A stretch of DNA of 64,000 nt from Aldrovandia affinis (GCA_029706075.1 JAINUG010000258.1:1107001-1171000), one strand, 5' to 3'; positions 1 to 11,038 are shown, counted from the first letter of the stretch. Made by a program: numbers and translations. Notes: generated from the letters alone by a model not told the origin.

Positions 1-232
1 TAAAATTTTGAGAATTTTTCCTGATTTAAGCTTGCATGTATCTCCAGTCCTGTCCTTTTGATATATGGTCTAAATCTGTTATGTTGTGCCCCTGTCTTTG
101 TAAAATGTATGTTTGAACCCATTGTTACCCGAATACCTTTTAGCTTTTCTTTAGTTGGAATGCCAACTTTTAAATGAAATTAATTGTAAATCTGAAAAGA
201 ATGTTTTTTTAAAAACTATAAAAGAACATTGA
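1..232 (+). mobile_element. 3' tail of a non-LTR retrotransposon (LINE)
   Basis: This stretch matches, with small indels, the 3' untranslated tail after the LINE coding end at 51,190-51,785. Both hold a run like 'agtcctgtccttttgatata', then 'aatctgttatgttgt', then 'tctttgtaaaatgtatgt' or close variants, and end at 'aaaagaacatt'. Only the tail is inside the window, so the element body lies to the left or was never inserted (5' truncation). The clade is uncertain; the coding end at 51.2 kb suggests an L1/Tx1-type element. Confidence 0.6.
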
Positions 233-828
233 TGGACACTAGCAACTTGGCAGGGAAAAGTAAGGTATTTTCCTGTCCTCTCTTGTAGCCATTTTTTCAC
301 CTTGTAGAATGCTCTCTGCTGTTTCTGTATCTCTATAATCGGGGAAAAATTTAAAAAACCATTCTCAAAATAAACCTTCTGTTGTGCCGCCAAATGTGCG
401 ATTCTTTATTTGTGGGACACCTACCAAACTTCTCTCCAGTGGAATGGATGCAGGAAAATTCTCAGAACCCAGCACATTTGGAATGAGGTCGGAAACAACT
501 GCCATTGCATCCCTCTGATTCGGGTACATTTATAATGCGGAGATTAGATTTCCTGGATCTCGCCCCCAAATCCATTATCTTCTCTTTTAGATAACAAATC
601 TTTCTCCAATTTTTTGGTGCATTTCGAGTGTCAATCAAATTGTCCTCGGTAATGCTAAGAATTCCATTTCAGTTGTCTGCTACGTGTGGGTTCTCCTCAG
701 CCATTTTTGATGTCTTTGTAAGATTGTTGGCTAGGTTTCCTTTATGAGGCAAAAAACCTTTCCTAGGTCTCTAGTTTCGATTTGCCATATAACAAAACAC
801 CTCACAATATTTAAATTACCATTATTTA
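233..828. other. Unassigned sequence
   Basis: AT-rich sequence in which I see no credible coding frame, splice-bounded exon, terminal repeats or known transposon motif. Its short open frames look like chance. Confidence 0.5.
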
Positions 829-836
829 TTCTAAGT

Positions 837-1317
837 CAGGGTTTCTCCACCTTTTTTCTCCACGACCCCATTTCATGGGTGCGAACAAATCGCAACCCCA
901 TACATAAATGTATATATCAGCAATTACAACGCTGAAAATTTTAAGTCCAGAAACATATATTGGTGGTCTATTTCCAAAATGTTAGCAAATGCATTCACAG
1001 GATGAAAAACAAATAAAAGGTCCTCCTCATGTCCTGTCCATGTAAAGGCATAGGTGAGGAATTTTGGGTCATAGCTTCTTTTATTCCTTTTTGTTTTATT
1101 TGTATTTTAACTCATGCATGTCGGTAGATTAAAAATAATCGGTCAGAAAAGTCAGATTTTACAAAAAAACTGGCAATTTGTTTTTCATTAAAAAAATGTA
1201 AAGAAATGCTTATGGTTAATAAATAAATGTATTTTAATTTTTTTTTTTTTTGGTGACCGCACCATGATCCTTTGGCGACCCCAAGTGGGGTCGCAACCCA
1301 TAGTTTGAGAACCGCTG
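837..1317. mobile_element. Non-autonomous hAT transposon (MITE)
   Basis: The ends are imperfect terminal inverted repeats of hAT type: 'cagggtttctccacc' on the left and 'gtttgagaaccgctg' on the right. The element is flanked by a perfect 8-bp target-site duplication, 'ttctaagt', at 829-836 and 1318-1325, the length hAT transposases make. Subterminal 'cgaccccat' and 'gcgaccccaagtggggtcgc' motifs are typical of the family. It is about 480 bp with no transposase frame, so it would need a transposase in trans. Confidence 0.85.
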
Positions 1318-1325
1318 TTCTAAGT

Positions 1326-2885
1326 GATTGGCAAACATAATATGCTAGGCTATATGAATGTATCACCACTTTGTTGATAATTCTAGAGGTCAACATTGTG
1401 TGGAGAATCAAATCTCAGCCAGGGCCAGTTAGACTGAGAGATCCTAAACCACATTCAATATTTCTTAATGAACAACACATTCTTCAGAGCCTGATATAAT
1501 CGGGTTTATTGTACATAATGCGAAATCACCTACAAAAAAACTTGGCTGGTTTGCGCAAAGAGCTCTGGCCACATTTTGTGCATCCACCCTTTAAACATGT
1601 GATACCCTGCCTGCCTCGGAGCTCAACGTCATCATTACATCCCCTGACTCAACCCCTCCCCATGATCTAATCACATTCCATTATCCCTCATGATCATTTT
1701 ATTTCTCGTTTTGGTTACATTTCCATCCTTTCATTCTTTGTTCTTCACTCTTTAATAAACAAAATAAACAGAGATTAACAGACAATTCAACTGTGTACTG
1801 TATGGTTATATAGACATATATATTGTGTCACCAACTTATTAGATCCTGGTTACATCGTTCTCTCATGATTTATGCAGATGTTCCATGGGTTTATAATCTG
1901 TCCGCCGCACATCTCAGGAACGCTGGCAGTAAATTTAGCAAAATCTCTGATACAAAGGTAAAATACTTAAACATGGCAAGATGCATTTCTTTAACTTTAT
2001 CCACGTTCTCTCCTCTTTGTGCCCTCCAAGGTTTTCTCAAGCTGGACTCGTAAATCCCAGTGACGGGTGAGCCTTGGTGGATTTCCTTCATGATCATTTA
2101 TCTAGTGAGGGGAGGACTACAGTTACTTTGAACTACGGACTGCACTGCTGGAACCTTGAGTTCCAGACCACACGGTCCGGATCTCTCCCGTACACCTAAT
2201 CATTACTTCATCGGACAGAGACAGTTTTACTACTGCACAAATGAACACTCTGACCTTCGATTGTAATTTATGTTTGACTTAATCCTTGTTTCCTTTGTAT
2301 TACAAGTTCTGTATCACTGTACAATTTATATGCCTAATCTGGCGTCTCACTTCCAATCGATATTTCTGTTTTAATTGACATACTGATAATATACTAACAG
2401 TGGCTTTATTTATGTGTCTAGTGGAATTTTATTGGCCCGGTTAGCAAAACATACAGGAATTAAACCATGTGCAGATATTAGGTTACATAAATGATCTGTT
2501 GGAAACATAGGAACAAAACACAGAGTTCCTGAATGCAAGCTCCTCCTGTTTTTTCTCCCACAATTGTTTTAAAATTGGCGCAGATAGCTTGATGAACAAT
2601 GTAAGCTATGATGCAGGAAACCGACACAATGTAAGTCACACCTTAAGTTAGCCAACATAAATACGTAGATGGCACATAGGCTAAATTTATTAATGGACGT
2701 TTTGATCCATGTTAATGATCACTTGGTAATATGTAGCCTACTTAGAAAGGTTGTCCATTCAAGTATTTGTTTATTTTTTTTATTTGGAGATGTTCCTTCA
2801 AGTCATGAAGAGAGGTGGTTGTTTCTGCAGGAGACATGGATGCTGGAAACATAACCATGGTGGTGATCTTTCTTGCTTTTGGCTT
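1326..2885. other. Unassigned sequence
   Basis: AT-rich and without a convincing gene, repeat terminus or RNA. Several 60-80 codon frames overlap on both strands with no motif I recognise. The right edge (2,800-2,885) may hold the frameshifted continuation of the coding remnant at 2,886-3,147. Confidence 0.45.
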
Positions 2886-3147
2886 TCAGATCATCCAGAT
2901 TTTTCCCAGCCGATCCGCACTTAGTGCCTCTCCGACAGATCTCAGAATTGGCTTCCAGCATAGGATTAAAAAATGGTTGTTGCACCATCTATATATATAT
3001 GCAATTTCCAGTAATAATCTTGATAGAACTTCTTCCATGTCAGCCCCTTTGAGGTCACGGAGTGCTTCGGGCAGCACATCCTTCTCTGTTGTGCTTATGT
3101 AGTTGAAGAAGGCTTCCATCAGACTTGCTGTTCTGTGACGAGATGTC
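2886..3147 (-). pseudogene. Unrecognised coding remnant cut by an LTR insertion
   Basis: An open minus-strand frame of about 85 codons, rich in charged and amphipathic helix-like sequence (for example 'EALRDLKGADMEEVLSRLLL'). A second frame at 2,803-2,988 continues as 'LDDLKAKSKKD', which suggests a frameshift. The frame runs upstream right to the 4-bp duplication bordering the solo LTR. If the LTR and one duplication copy are set aside, it stays open about 4 codons further, to a stop. I do not recognise the protein. It may be a host exon or a transposon protein fragment. Confidence 0.35.
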
Positions 3148-3375
3148 AGGTTGTTAGGTTCACGAATTCAGAATGTCTTTAACCCTTTGATACATAAGCC
3201 CTCCACACCCCCTCTAATGCATAACATGGGTCAAAAATGACCCGTCATCAATAAAGACATACTATAATAATAATTTAATAATAATTTGTTAAAATAATGA
3301 TTTTAGCAGTGATTTGGTCTACACAAGAATCCATTGATATTTGAAATATGTTTTTTTTTTTTACTTTTCAGCACA

Positions 3376-4716
3376 TATCCATGGCCAAAAGTTTTGAGAA
3401 TGACACAAATATAAATTTTCACAAAGTCTGCTGCCTCAGTTTTTATCACATCATGTCAGTGATTCTCTCGTTAACACAGGTGAGTGTGTTGATGAGGACA
3501 AGGCTGGAGATCACTCTGTCATGCTGATTGAGTTAGAATAACAGACTGGAAGCTTTAAAAGGAGGGTGGTGCTTGAAATCATTGTTCTTCCTCTGTTAAC
3601 CATGGTTACCTGCAAGGAAACACGTGCAGTCATCATTGCTTTGCACCAAAAGGGCTTCACAGGCAAGGATATTGCTGCTAGTAAGATTGCACCTAAATCA
3701 ACCATTTATTGGATCATCAAGAACTTAAAGGAGAGAGGTTCAATTGTTGTGAAGAAGGCTTCAGGGCGCCCAAGAAAGTCCAGCAAGCGCCAGGACCGTC
3801 TCCTAAAGTTGATTCAGCTGCGGGATCGGGGCACCACCAGTGCAGAGCTTGCTCAGGAATGGCAGCAGGCAGGTGTGAGTGCACGCACAGTGAGGCGAAG
3901 ACTTTTGGAGGATGGCCTGGTGTCAAGAAGGGCAGCAAAGAAGCCACTTCTCTCCAGGAAAAACATCAGGGACAGACTGATATTCTGCAAAAGGTACAGG
4001 GATTGGACTGCTGAGGACTGGGGTAAAGTCATTTCCCCTGATGAATCCCCTTTCCGATTATTTGGGGCATCCGGAAAAAAGCTTGTCCGGAGAAGAAAAG
4101 GTGAGTGCTACCATCAGTCCTGTGTCATGCCAACAGTAAAGCATCTTGAGACCATTCATGTGTGGGGTTGCTTCTCAGCCAAGGGAGTGGGCTCACTCAC
4201 AATTTTGCCTAAGAACACAGCCATGAATAAAGAATGGTACCAAAACATCCTCCGAGAGCAACTTCTCCCAACCATCCAAGAACAGTTTGGTGACGAACAA
4301 TGCCTTTTCCAGCATGATGGAGCACCTTGCCATAAGGCAAAAAGTGATAACTAAGTGGCTCGGGAACAAAACATCAAAATTTTGATGGCCAGGAAACTCC
4401 CCAGACCTTAATCCCATTGAGAACTTGTGGTCAATCCTCAAGTGGCGGGTGGACAAACAAAAACCCACAAATTCGGACAAACTCCAAGCATTGATTATGC
4501 AAGAATGGGCTCACTGCAGGGTCAACACTGCAAATATTGACTCTTTGCATAAACTTAATGTAATTGTCAATAAAAGCCTTTGACACTTGTGAAATGCTTG
4601 TAATTATACTTCAGTATACCATAGTAACATCTGACAAAAAGATCTAAAAACACTGAAGCAGCAAACTTTGTGAAAACCAATACTTGTGTCATTCTCAAAA
4701 CTTTTGGCCACGGCTG
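3376..4716 (+). mobile_element. Tc1/mariner transposon, nearly full length
   Basis: The terminal inverted repeats are 'ggccaaaagttttgagaat' on the left and its complement near 4,690-4,709 on the right. A second inner match is 'tcacaaagt'/'actttgtga'. A TA is clear on the right (4,717-4,718); the left target is mutated (CA). About 1.34 kb with a broken transposase frame. It sits inside the piggyBac-like MITE, so it is the youngest of the three nested insertions here. Confidence 0.9.
3566..4354 (+). pseudogene. Tc1 transposase, frameshifted near the C-terminus
   Basis: Tc1 transposases cut and paste their own element at TA sites. The N-terminal part has the paired-type helix-turn-helix region ('GFTGKDIAASKIAPKSTIYW') and a GRPRKS linker. 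The catalytic region shows the first aspartate in 'SPDESPF' and the second in 'QHDGAPCH'. After 'CHKAK' an extra A shifts the frame to a stop. The third catalytic block, 'NSPDLNPIENLW', is still readable near 4,393-4,428 in another frame after a second indel. Translation would therefore give a protein lacking the third acidic residue. The likely start is the methionine of 'MVTCKETRAV' at 3,602, rather than the upstream one. Confidence 0.88.
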
Positions 4717-5496
4717 TACACATCTGATAACTCTTAATTTTCAGAAGCACAAAGATCAAAAGGTTCCTTATCAAAAACAAGTTACCTGGATTGCTGAGTG
4801 ATAAAATACATTTATTCCAAAGATATAGCAAATAAACACTCAAGTGTGCATGAACGTACATAGGAAATGAATGCGGGTCATTTTTGACCCATGTTATGCA
4901 TTAGAGGGGTAGTAATACAAAAAACATTTTTATTCAAAAAGTAAGAAAGGAAATATCAAAATAAAGATTTGTGATTATCAAAAACAAGTTAATTGAGGAA
5001 TATCTGGATTGCTGAATGATGAAATTCATTTTTTGCAAAGATATAGAAAATAAACTCTCCACCGGGTCATTTTTGACCCGGGTTATGCATCAAAGGGTTA
5101 AAGAGAATAGAGAACACTTGCACCAAATGAGAGACAGAACATTCAGAGAAAATCAAGCAGAGTTTATTTAAGCCAATGCATTCGGGGTTCAATGTCTCCC
5201 TGTCAGACAAAGAACAATTCTTTGCCTGCAGAGATCACTTTCTTATACACAATAGCTTCCATGTCAGATGCATTAGCCTCGCCCATATATCAGTCACAAG
5301 ACAGTTATTTTCCCCATCTCTGAGAGCACCTCATAATCTTTTTGGCAGGCACACTGCCCTTGAGACTGTGGCGGCCAGCTCCTCCTGCAACAGCTTGCCG
5401 CCTATCTCTTTTGGCACAGCTCCACACCTTGTGCAAGCATGAGAAGTGACTCAAAAACAATTCCCAAACATAGAATTTCTCTATCAAGGTCTTCCT

Positions 5497-5700
5497 TGAA
5501 TCATACTTTTTTCCTGTTTCATTCCACTTTATTACACATAACTTTATTTACATATGGACTTTAATGTCTGGATTTTTTGAGTTAATACCAAAGTCTGGTG
5601 CAAATTTCACTTGAATAGGCTTATTGGAAATACATTTACTGGACAAAATGTTGATGTGTTCAATACTTATTTCCCCCATTGTAAATAACAAAGATTTCAA
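5497..5700 (-). mobile_element. Terminal fragment of a second Tc1-like transposon
   Basis: Read on the minus strand this contains 'atgggggaaataagtattg', 'aacacatcaacattttgtcc' and 'gttatgtgtaataaagtgga', the conserved terminal region of a Tc1-like family very common in fish. No transposase remains. The retroviral solo LTR inserted just inside its inner boundary, so this fragment is the older host of that nest. Confidence 0.6.
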
Positions 5701-6069
5701 ATCATCAGTCACTAAAATGTAAAGCCCCACTCTGCAATTATCCCACTCTCCTGATTTGTTTTCCCCTCAAAGTTTCTTCATTTCATTGATTTTCTTTTCA
5801 ATGTCTTTTTAATATTTCATTAACTCTTGTTCTTTTTTCCTTCGGGCATTTGATTTAGAAAGCACACAGATCTTGACACTGGCTTCGGCTTCCAATGCAA
5901 GTTCATCTGCAGATGTCAGAAGAGTCTTGATGTTGGTCTGAAGCTTTTTTTCTTCATCTGAAGTTGGTCCACCTCATCTTGTGCTGCCTTTCGTTGTTTC
6001 CTTTCTTTGTCTTTTCCTCATACAGGTAAGCTCTGTATCTCTGTCTGTATCTCTGCAGAGCCACTAGAC

Positions 6070-6346
6070 CAGGGGTCGGCAACCCATAACACTCAAAGAG
6101 CCATTTGGACCCGGTTTCCACGGAAAAGAAAACACTGGGAGCCGCACCATTTTCTGTCGACGGGGGGGGTGCAACGCGCAAATAATTCTTGCGCCCCGAC
6201 GCCTACGCTACGCCAAAAACAATGCGCCCAATTTTGCGCCCGATTCAATTGGATACTTATTATTTATTTTCCCAAACCTCGCGGAGCCGCAACATAAGGC
6301 TGAAAGAGCCGCATGCGGCTCCGGAGCCGCAGGTTGCCGACCCCTG
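6070..6346. mobile_element. Non-autonomous hAT transposon (MITE)
   Basis: Terminal inverted repeats 'caggggtcggcaaccc' and 'ggttgccgacccctg' are flanked by a perfect 8-bp duplication 'cactagac' at 6,062-6,069 and 6,347-6,354. It is 277 bp and GC-rich inside. It inserted into the C-terminal part of the broken hAT-like transposase gene, splitting '...YYSLV' from 'ALQRYR...'. An internal 'cattttctgtcgac' motif recurs at about 57.3 kb. Confidence 0.92.
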
Positions 6347-6679
6347 CACTAGACTGTAGTAGGTCTTTGGTTCAACTATTACCCACTGGGCAACCACGGT
6401 TGCCTCCTTCATGTCTTTTATCTTCTGTGGATCCACCCATCACAGGTTTCGCACCAATGTATGTCTCAAGGGACATTTCTCCAGCAGCTTTGTCACAGCT
6501 GAGATAAGGAACTCCTTGGCCTCTTTTCTCACAGTGAACACATCTCACCCGGATACATTCTTCTTCACCCTCAACTCTGTGAGGAGCTTTTCCGCAACAA
6601 TTCCTATGTTAATAGTGGAGGCATCTTTGAGATTAGCTTTATCTTTAAAGACCTCTGAGAATATAATAATAATAATATA

Positions 6680-6832
6680 ATATATTCAATTTAGCAGACA
6701 CTTTTATCCAAAGGGACTTACAGTAAGTGAATGCATACATTTTTCAGTGTATGTGGCCCCAATGGGAATCGAATCGAATCGAAGCGTTCCCAACACCATG
6801 CTCTACCTACTGAGCCACACAGAACCACAGAG
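6680..6832 (-). mobile_element. tRNA-derived SINE (HpaI-like family)
   Basis: On the minus strand it has a tRNA-like head with A box 'tggctcagtaggtagagca' and B box close to 'gattcgattcccat'. Then come a unique body ('ccacatacactgaaaaatgt') and an L2-type 3' tail ('gtaagtccctttggataaaa'). It matches the SINEs at 11.64 kb and 47.72 kb and resembles salmonid HpaI SINEs. It interrupts the hAT-like pseudogene after 'KYSSVKLF'. The B-box side has an expanded 'gattcgattc' repeat. Confidence 0.85.
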
Positions 6833-8436
6833 AATAGTTTTACAGAACTGTACTTACCGTAAAGGTATAGTACAAGGTTTAGTACAGTATCAGTGATAAA
6901 TCTCTGGAGGTGGTTCAGTGTGTTGAAAAGATTATTGGCAAGGAAAGGCAGCATGGGCTTATCTGTCTGATACTTCAACAGAAAAGGTTGACACTCCTGG
7001 GCAATAAAGATAAATGTGTTGGCTTTGACCAGAAACATGGTAACAGTGCATGCCTGTTGAACTGACTCAAAGGATTTGTTCTTAGAATGTGGGACTTTGC
7101 CTGCTTTTACAATTGAAGCATTATAGGTCTGTATCTGTGGCCATATCACAATGGCTCTCTCTAGGAGAGTCACATTTTCCGACCACCTATGCTGGCAGTA
7201 CCTCAAGGGGAAAACACTTGATCTAAAGCATGTAACGGTGTCTCCAGAACGTGGGTGGGCGAATTCCGTCTCGAAGGAGGCGGTGTTCGCTGCCCTCTGA
7301 GAATTAGCTTGCCTCGTAGAGATGAGCGGCGGACTCGTGTGGGGAGGGTAAATCGAAATAAATAGAGAAACTACTAAATTGTGAGAAAAACGGGAAAAAA
7401 TCTGAAACAAATCATTTCGTTTTTTTTAAAAGCCAGTAAAGGCATGTTCAACATCCCAATTTGTTGCATTTCTCCCAGCTTTGAATGCATTATGCATTAT
7501 ATGCAGTCCGCAACTCCCTATGTTGAGGAGTTCGGATCCTATCTCCTCTTCAATATCTTTGCGCATTGTGTCAAACAACTTCTAGTTGACATTTGGCCCA
7601 TCCATGGAAAGCTGTAAAAATCCCATGGAGACTAATGTTGTCACAGGTGTTGTGTATCGGTCTGTATAAGTCATCAGCACAGGCATGTACAAGGACATGT
7701 GAATCAAGGAATCTTGTGCTGACACAGTGTCCATCCCAGTAGTGAATATGTAAATCTAGCTGTTTTGACTGGAGAAGGCAGTTCAAAATCTCATTAAAAA
7801 GTATTACATAGTGACTTGCAGACTTCACTTTCCATAACAACAGGGAGGAGAAATGTGGTGCAATACCAAACATTGTTAAGTAATCTGCTTTGTCATCCCC
7901 ACAGGTGTACTTAGAGGCAAAGGTAATGTCAGGAAACATCAATCAGAAGAGGTCACCTTTCCCTGTACAGATATTGAAGGAGTTGTGCTTTTCCATCACA
8001 ACAAGTGCCCAGTAAACTTCAGCAGAAAGAACTGTCCCACTCACAAAGCTTCTTATTAATGATGAGCTGCTGGAAGTAGCTGTAGATGTGACACTGAAAA
8101 TAAGGAAACACACGGATCATTATGTAATTACCAACAAATGTAACTATGTAATAAACTTAATATCCAACCAGTATGAACAGTTTTAATTATGTTTATACAC
8201 TGAGTTTGCAAGACATTACGAATGATTTATGAGTGAATCATAGCCTCCAAATGAATGTCGAGTAAAATATTTGTCATCAACAACTGCCAAAATCAGCATG
8301 TCATCAATCTTTACAGTGGCGCTGTGCATGTGCTATTGAGTCAAGGAGTTTGTAATATTGCCTGTTCTGATTAGAGTTCACTGGTGTGATTTTTTTGTTG
8401 TTAAAAATGGCTTGTAGCTATAAACATAAAATGGAG

Positions 8437-9480
8437 CCCAGAAAAGAAAGGAACAGCATAGTTTCGAGCAAGAAGTGTCCAAACCTACAAAAATAGGTTA
8501 TTTTTTTCCGTTCCTCCTGCTGCAACAGGAGAGTTGGCAAGAGCTGTGCAAGATGAGCCGGCTAGCGTTAGCGGTGCAACTTTGCATCCACCATCCCCAC
8601 AACCATCAGGGAGCCCTTGTAACAGGTACTGTCTGCAAAATTTATGAGGAAGTAAATGTAAATCAATAGTTGTCCTTACATAGTAATTCAATCGATTCCT
8701 TCCCTCTGTCTTTCTTGGCTGTAGTGATAGAGACTCGGTTGCACAGCCCTCCCGCGCTAGACCAGCCCTTTCAACCATTCTCACCCACGCAATCTTGCAG
8801 TGGAAGTTGCAGGCCTCCTCACCACGGTCCGAGTAAGAGCACAAGTTGCACAACCTGTAATGAGGAGGACAGGGAAGGCCCTGCTCCAGAGTACTTTCCG
8901 ACTGATTGGGGAAATTTCCCTGAGAATATCGATGATACCAGTATTAAAAGGTACATTCTTAAAACTGGCCCATGCAAACCTAAAGGTCCATTTCCCATCG
9001 ATAAGGACAGCTGCTGTTTTTCGGAAAGTTATTATACATCCACCACTAAAGTTGGGATGAAAGCAGTTGGCTGTGCTATTCCTCAAAATTAGACTGTTTA
9101 CCGCGAGACTTGCTGGCTTTTTGCCAATCGGAATACCCCCTACTACAATAATGCATGGGTAAATGGAATAAAAGACTGGAGGCATCTCTCCTCTAAAATT
9201 GAGAAGCATGAATCTACTCAAATATATTTGAGTGCATGCGTGATCAGCTCAAGGGCAGTACAATAGACGCTGAAATGGAGAGGAATGTGCAAAGTGCGGC
9301 ACACTTTTGGAGACCGGTGTTGGAGTGTATAATAAATATATGCCATTTAGCAGAAGTAAATGTAACACTCACCCTAGCTTCGTACAACTTGGCATTCAGG
9401 GGGCATAGAGAAGTCCTTGGTCAGGGAAGTGCAGGCAACATTTGTCAATAATCTAACTGTTGGCTTGCTACGACCCTGTC
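8437..9480 (+). pseudogene. hAT transposase relic with TTF-type zinc-finger N-terminus
   Basis: The segments resemble the N-terminus of ZMYM1/TTF-finger hAT proteins. They include an initial basic 'GAQKRKEQ' stretch, then 'DWGNFPENIDD' and 'GPCKPKGPFPIDKD' with 'CFSESYYTSTTK', 'ETCWLFANR', 'WVNGIKDWRHLSSKIEKHES', and 'VNVTLTLASYNLAFRGHRE' at 9,356-9,412. The frame shifts several times and the catalytic core downstream is missing, so it is a truncated relic. It lies head-to-head with the minus-strand hAT-like pseudogene that begins near 8,085. It belongs to a different family from the TTF hAT at 44-51 kb. Confidence 0.65.
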
Positions 9481-10187
9481 GTAGGTTTTGGTTGTAGGTT
9501 TTTCACAACAATGTGGAAGATATTTTATGGATTAGCTTTGGTTGGAGGTTTTTCTACACAACAATGTGGCAGCTGTTTTCCCATATGGAAAATGGGTGTT
9601 CCTAATTTTTTGCAAAGTCAGTGTATAATGACTCTTGATGGGCAACAAAATATTCTAATAGCCTACAGTGATTGACATTACTTAGGTTACCAGGTTAGGT
9701 TGCCAGGATCAGAGCACAGGCTCTTTATAGCTCAGTCACAGGTTATATATAGTTTCGAGGTTGGTCAGATCATGCATTCCTGCATTCCTGCATATAATGT
9801 AGTTTTAATTAAAAAGTTTAAAAAAAAAATATTATAAATATGTTTTGGACACCAAAATGGACACGTCACATCATTGGCCCATATATACTGTAACTACAAT
9901 TACCTGAGTTTTGATGAGTGCAGTAAGCTAAAACAAGTTAAAGGAGAATTGGACTGAAACATTTTCCTATAGATTTGTTTCAGGTCAGTTCAGACTTGCT
10001 TTCTTTAGTGTATGTCGCACATGGCTTAGTTATTACTGTATTAATAATATTTTTCTGTATTTTGCATTTTGTAGTAAATAAGACATCAGTGAGAAAGGAT
10101 GATATCAGGAGATGAGATAGTGTCTGGATTGGAAAGAGAATTGCACAGAGAAGGAGGGAAGTGTATATTGGATTGTTTCTGCTATTT
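9481..10187. other. Unassigned sequence
   Basis: Contains a short imperfect duplication at 9,475-9,590 ('tgtggaagatattttatgg' and 'tgtggcagctgttttccc', each after 'ggtttttc' and 'caacaatg'). I see no gene or transposon terminus. Confidence 0.4.
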
Positions 10188-10383
10188 AGAGCCCAGTCAA
10201 GTTCGGCTCAGCCCTCCTCTGCAGTTTTTAGCACAGTCAAGTCCAGCTCAGACCTCCTCTGCTATTTTCAGCAAAAGTCAAGTCCAGCTCGGCCTTCCTC
10301 TGTCAAGTTCAGTGCATCGTCTGTCATGCCTAGCTCTCAAGTCCAGCTCAGCACTCCTCTGTCATGCCTAGCTCTCAAGTCCA
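10188..10383 (+). repeat. Degenerate minisatellite
   Basis: A motif close to 'tcaagtccagctcagncct' followed by 'cctctg' repeats imperfectly about six times with 20-50 bp spacing. The last two units share 'tgtcatgcctagctctcaag'. The serine-rich open frame across it is a by-product of the repeat and not evidence of a gene. Confidence 0.6.
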
Positions 10384-10539
10384 ACAATGAGTGTTGTTTC
10401 AAAATGGGGGGGGGGGGTTGCTTCACCAAATATTTTGGTCACCAGCCGCCACTGATACATATTGTTTGTACTTCGCAGTCAAATTTTAGGCCTACCTCAG
10501 CTTTACACACATTTGGTAATAACGATGCTTAACTATCTT

Positions 10540-10685
10540 ATTGATCCCAAGCCTCCAAAAGCATGGCATCATCCTCACTGAGGTCATCCTGAGAGAACTG
10601 CATGACCTCAGAGATAATGAATTGGCCTGTCGTATTGGAGCACTCAAAGAGTCGTGGCTGGTGATCTGTAAGTTCTTGCTGGAAC
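10540..10685 (-). pseudogene. Villin/advillin-type gelsolin-repeat exon, donor site lost
   Basis: The minus strand encodes '[15 protein letters not shown]', then '[15 protein letters not shown]', '[18 protein letters not shown]'. This pattern lies at the G4/G5 junction of villin, advillin and adseverin, which cap, sever or bundle actin under calcium control. It is preceded by a good acceptor ('tttctgcaaag'). At the end, where GTAAG would be expected, the sequence reads ATAAG, so the 5' splice site looks destroyed. The next family exon ('VFLW...') is not found downstream. With the exon at 12,459 this looks like a decayed copy; advillin is the closest match I can recall. Confidence 0.62.
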
Positions 10686-11038
10686 CTTTGCAGAAATAAA
10701 TTGATGAATCACATTGGAGCCACGTTTATGCAACCATTCATCCTGATGCTTTATATCTGAGGGGCTTGTGTATGATGGTATTGATTACATTACAGTTATT
10801 GGCTTGGCAAAAACGTTATTGGTTTGACAAAAACGTGGCTTGCTATACACCATTAACCAAATTTGTAATTGTAGAGAATTTTAGAATTACAATTTTTAGA
10901 GACATTTATTTGCTGATGCCATTTGTACAGCATGTGTAATGTTATGCTGGAAAGTACACTTGATCCATGTTTATTTACAATATCAGTAAAGTTGCATTCA
11001 GAACCAGGTTCTGTAATTTGTGAGAATGTATATGTAAT

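Larger units (their letters stand above)
3183..5097. mobile_element. piggyBac-like MITE nested in the solo LTR
   Basis: TTAA lies at both edges (3,179-3,182 and 5,098-5,101), and the ends are inverted repeats: 'ccctttgatacataa' on the left, 'ttatgcatcaaaggg' on the right. Inside are repeated palindromes of 'gggtcaaaaatgaccc' type at both sides. TTAA targets with CCC/GGG ends are the piggyBac hallmark. Excluding the nested Tc1 it is about 570 bp with no coding capacity, so it is non-autonomous. Confidence 0.82.
3152..5486 (-). mobile_element. Solo LTR of an endogenous retrovirus, interrupted by nested elements
   Basis: The outer parts (3,152-3,182 and 5,098-5,486) match the 3' LTR of the provirus at 52,932-53,376, including 'tgttaggttcacg' at one end, 'gaatttctctatca' at the other and an AATAAA on the minus strand. 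The LTR has TG...CA ends and a 4-bp duplication 'aggt' at 3,148-3,151 and 5,487-5,490. No internal viral sequence is present, so it is a solo LTR left by LTR-LTR recombination. Without its nested insert it is about 420 bp. It lies in minus orientation like the provirus. Confidence 0.88.
5765..8085 (-). pseudogene. Broken hAT-superfamily transposase-like gene
   Basis: Pieces of one protein appear in order on the minus strand. The N-terminal block lies at 8,085-7,571 ('SGTVLSAEVYW', 'DKADYLTMFGIAPHF', 'QLDLHIHYWDGHCVSTRF'). It continues frameshifted at 7,620-7,430 ('QLSMDGPNVN', 'SELLNIGSCGLHIMHNAF'). A middle block is at 7,210-6,840 ('YCQHRWSENV', 'KYQTDKPMLPF'). A later block at 6,655-6,370 includes 'LEKCPLRHTLVRNL'. 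The C-terminal helical tail is at 6,060-5,765 ('ALQRYRQRYRAYLYEEK', then 'SADELALEAEA'). This order fits a fish hAT-like family I know from memory. Stops, frameshifts, a SINE, a hAT MITE and an insert near 7,240-7,430 interrupt it. The upstream 'ttttcag' at about 8,085 may be a splice acceptor. Confidence 0.75.

Noticed and set aside
8485..9221. Minus-strand frames of 122-146 codons opposite the hAT relic
   Set aside because: The plus strand carries TTF-finger hAT motifs in order; the minus frames have none.
10099..10532. Serine-rich protein frames
   Set aside because: They follow the imperfect minisatellite periodicity and have no recognisable domain.
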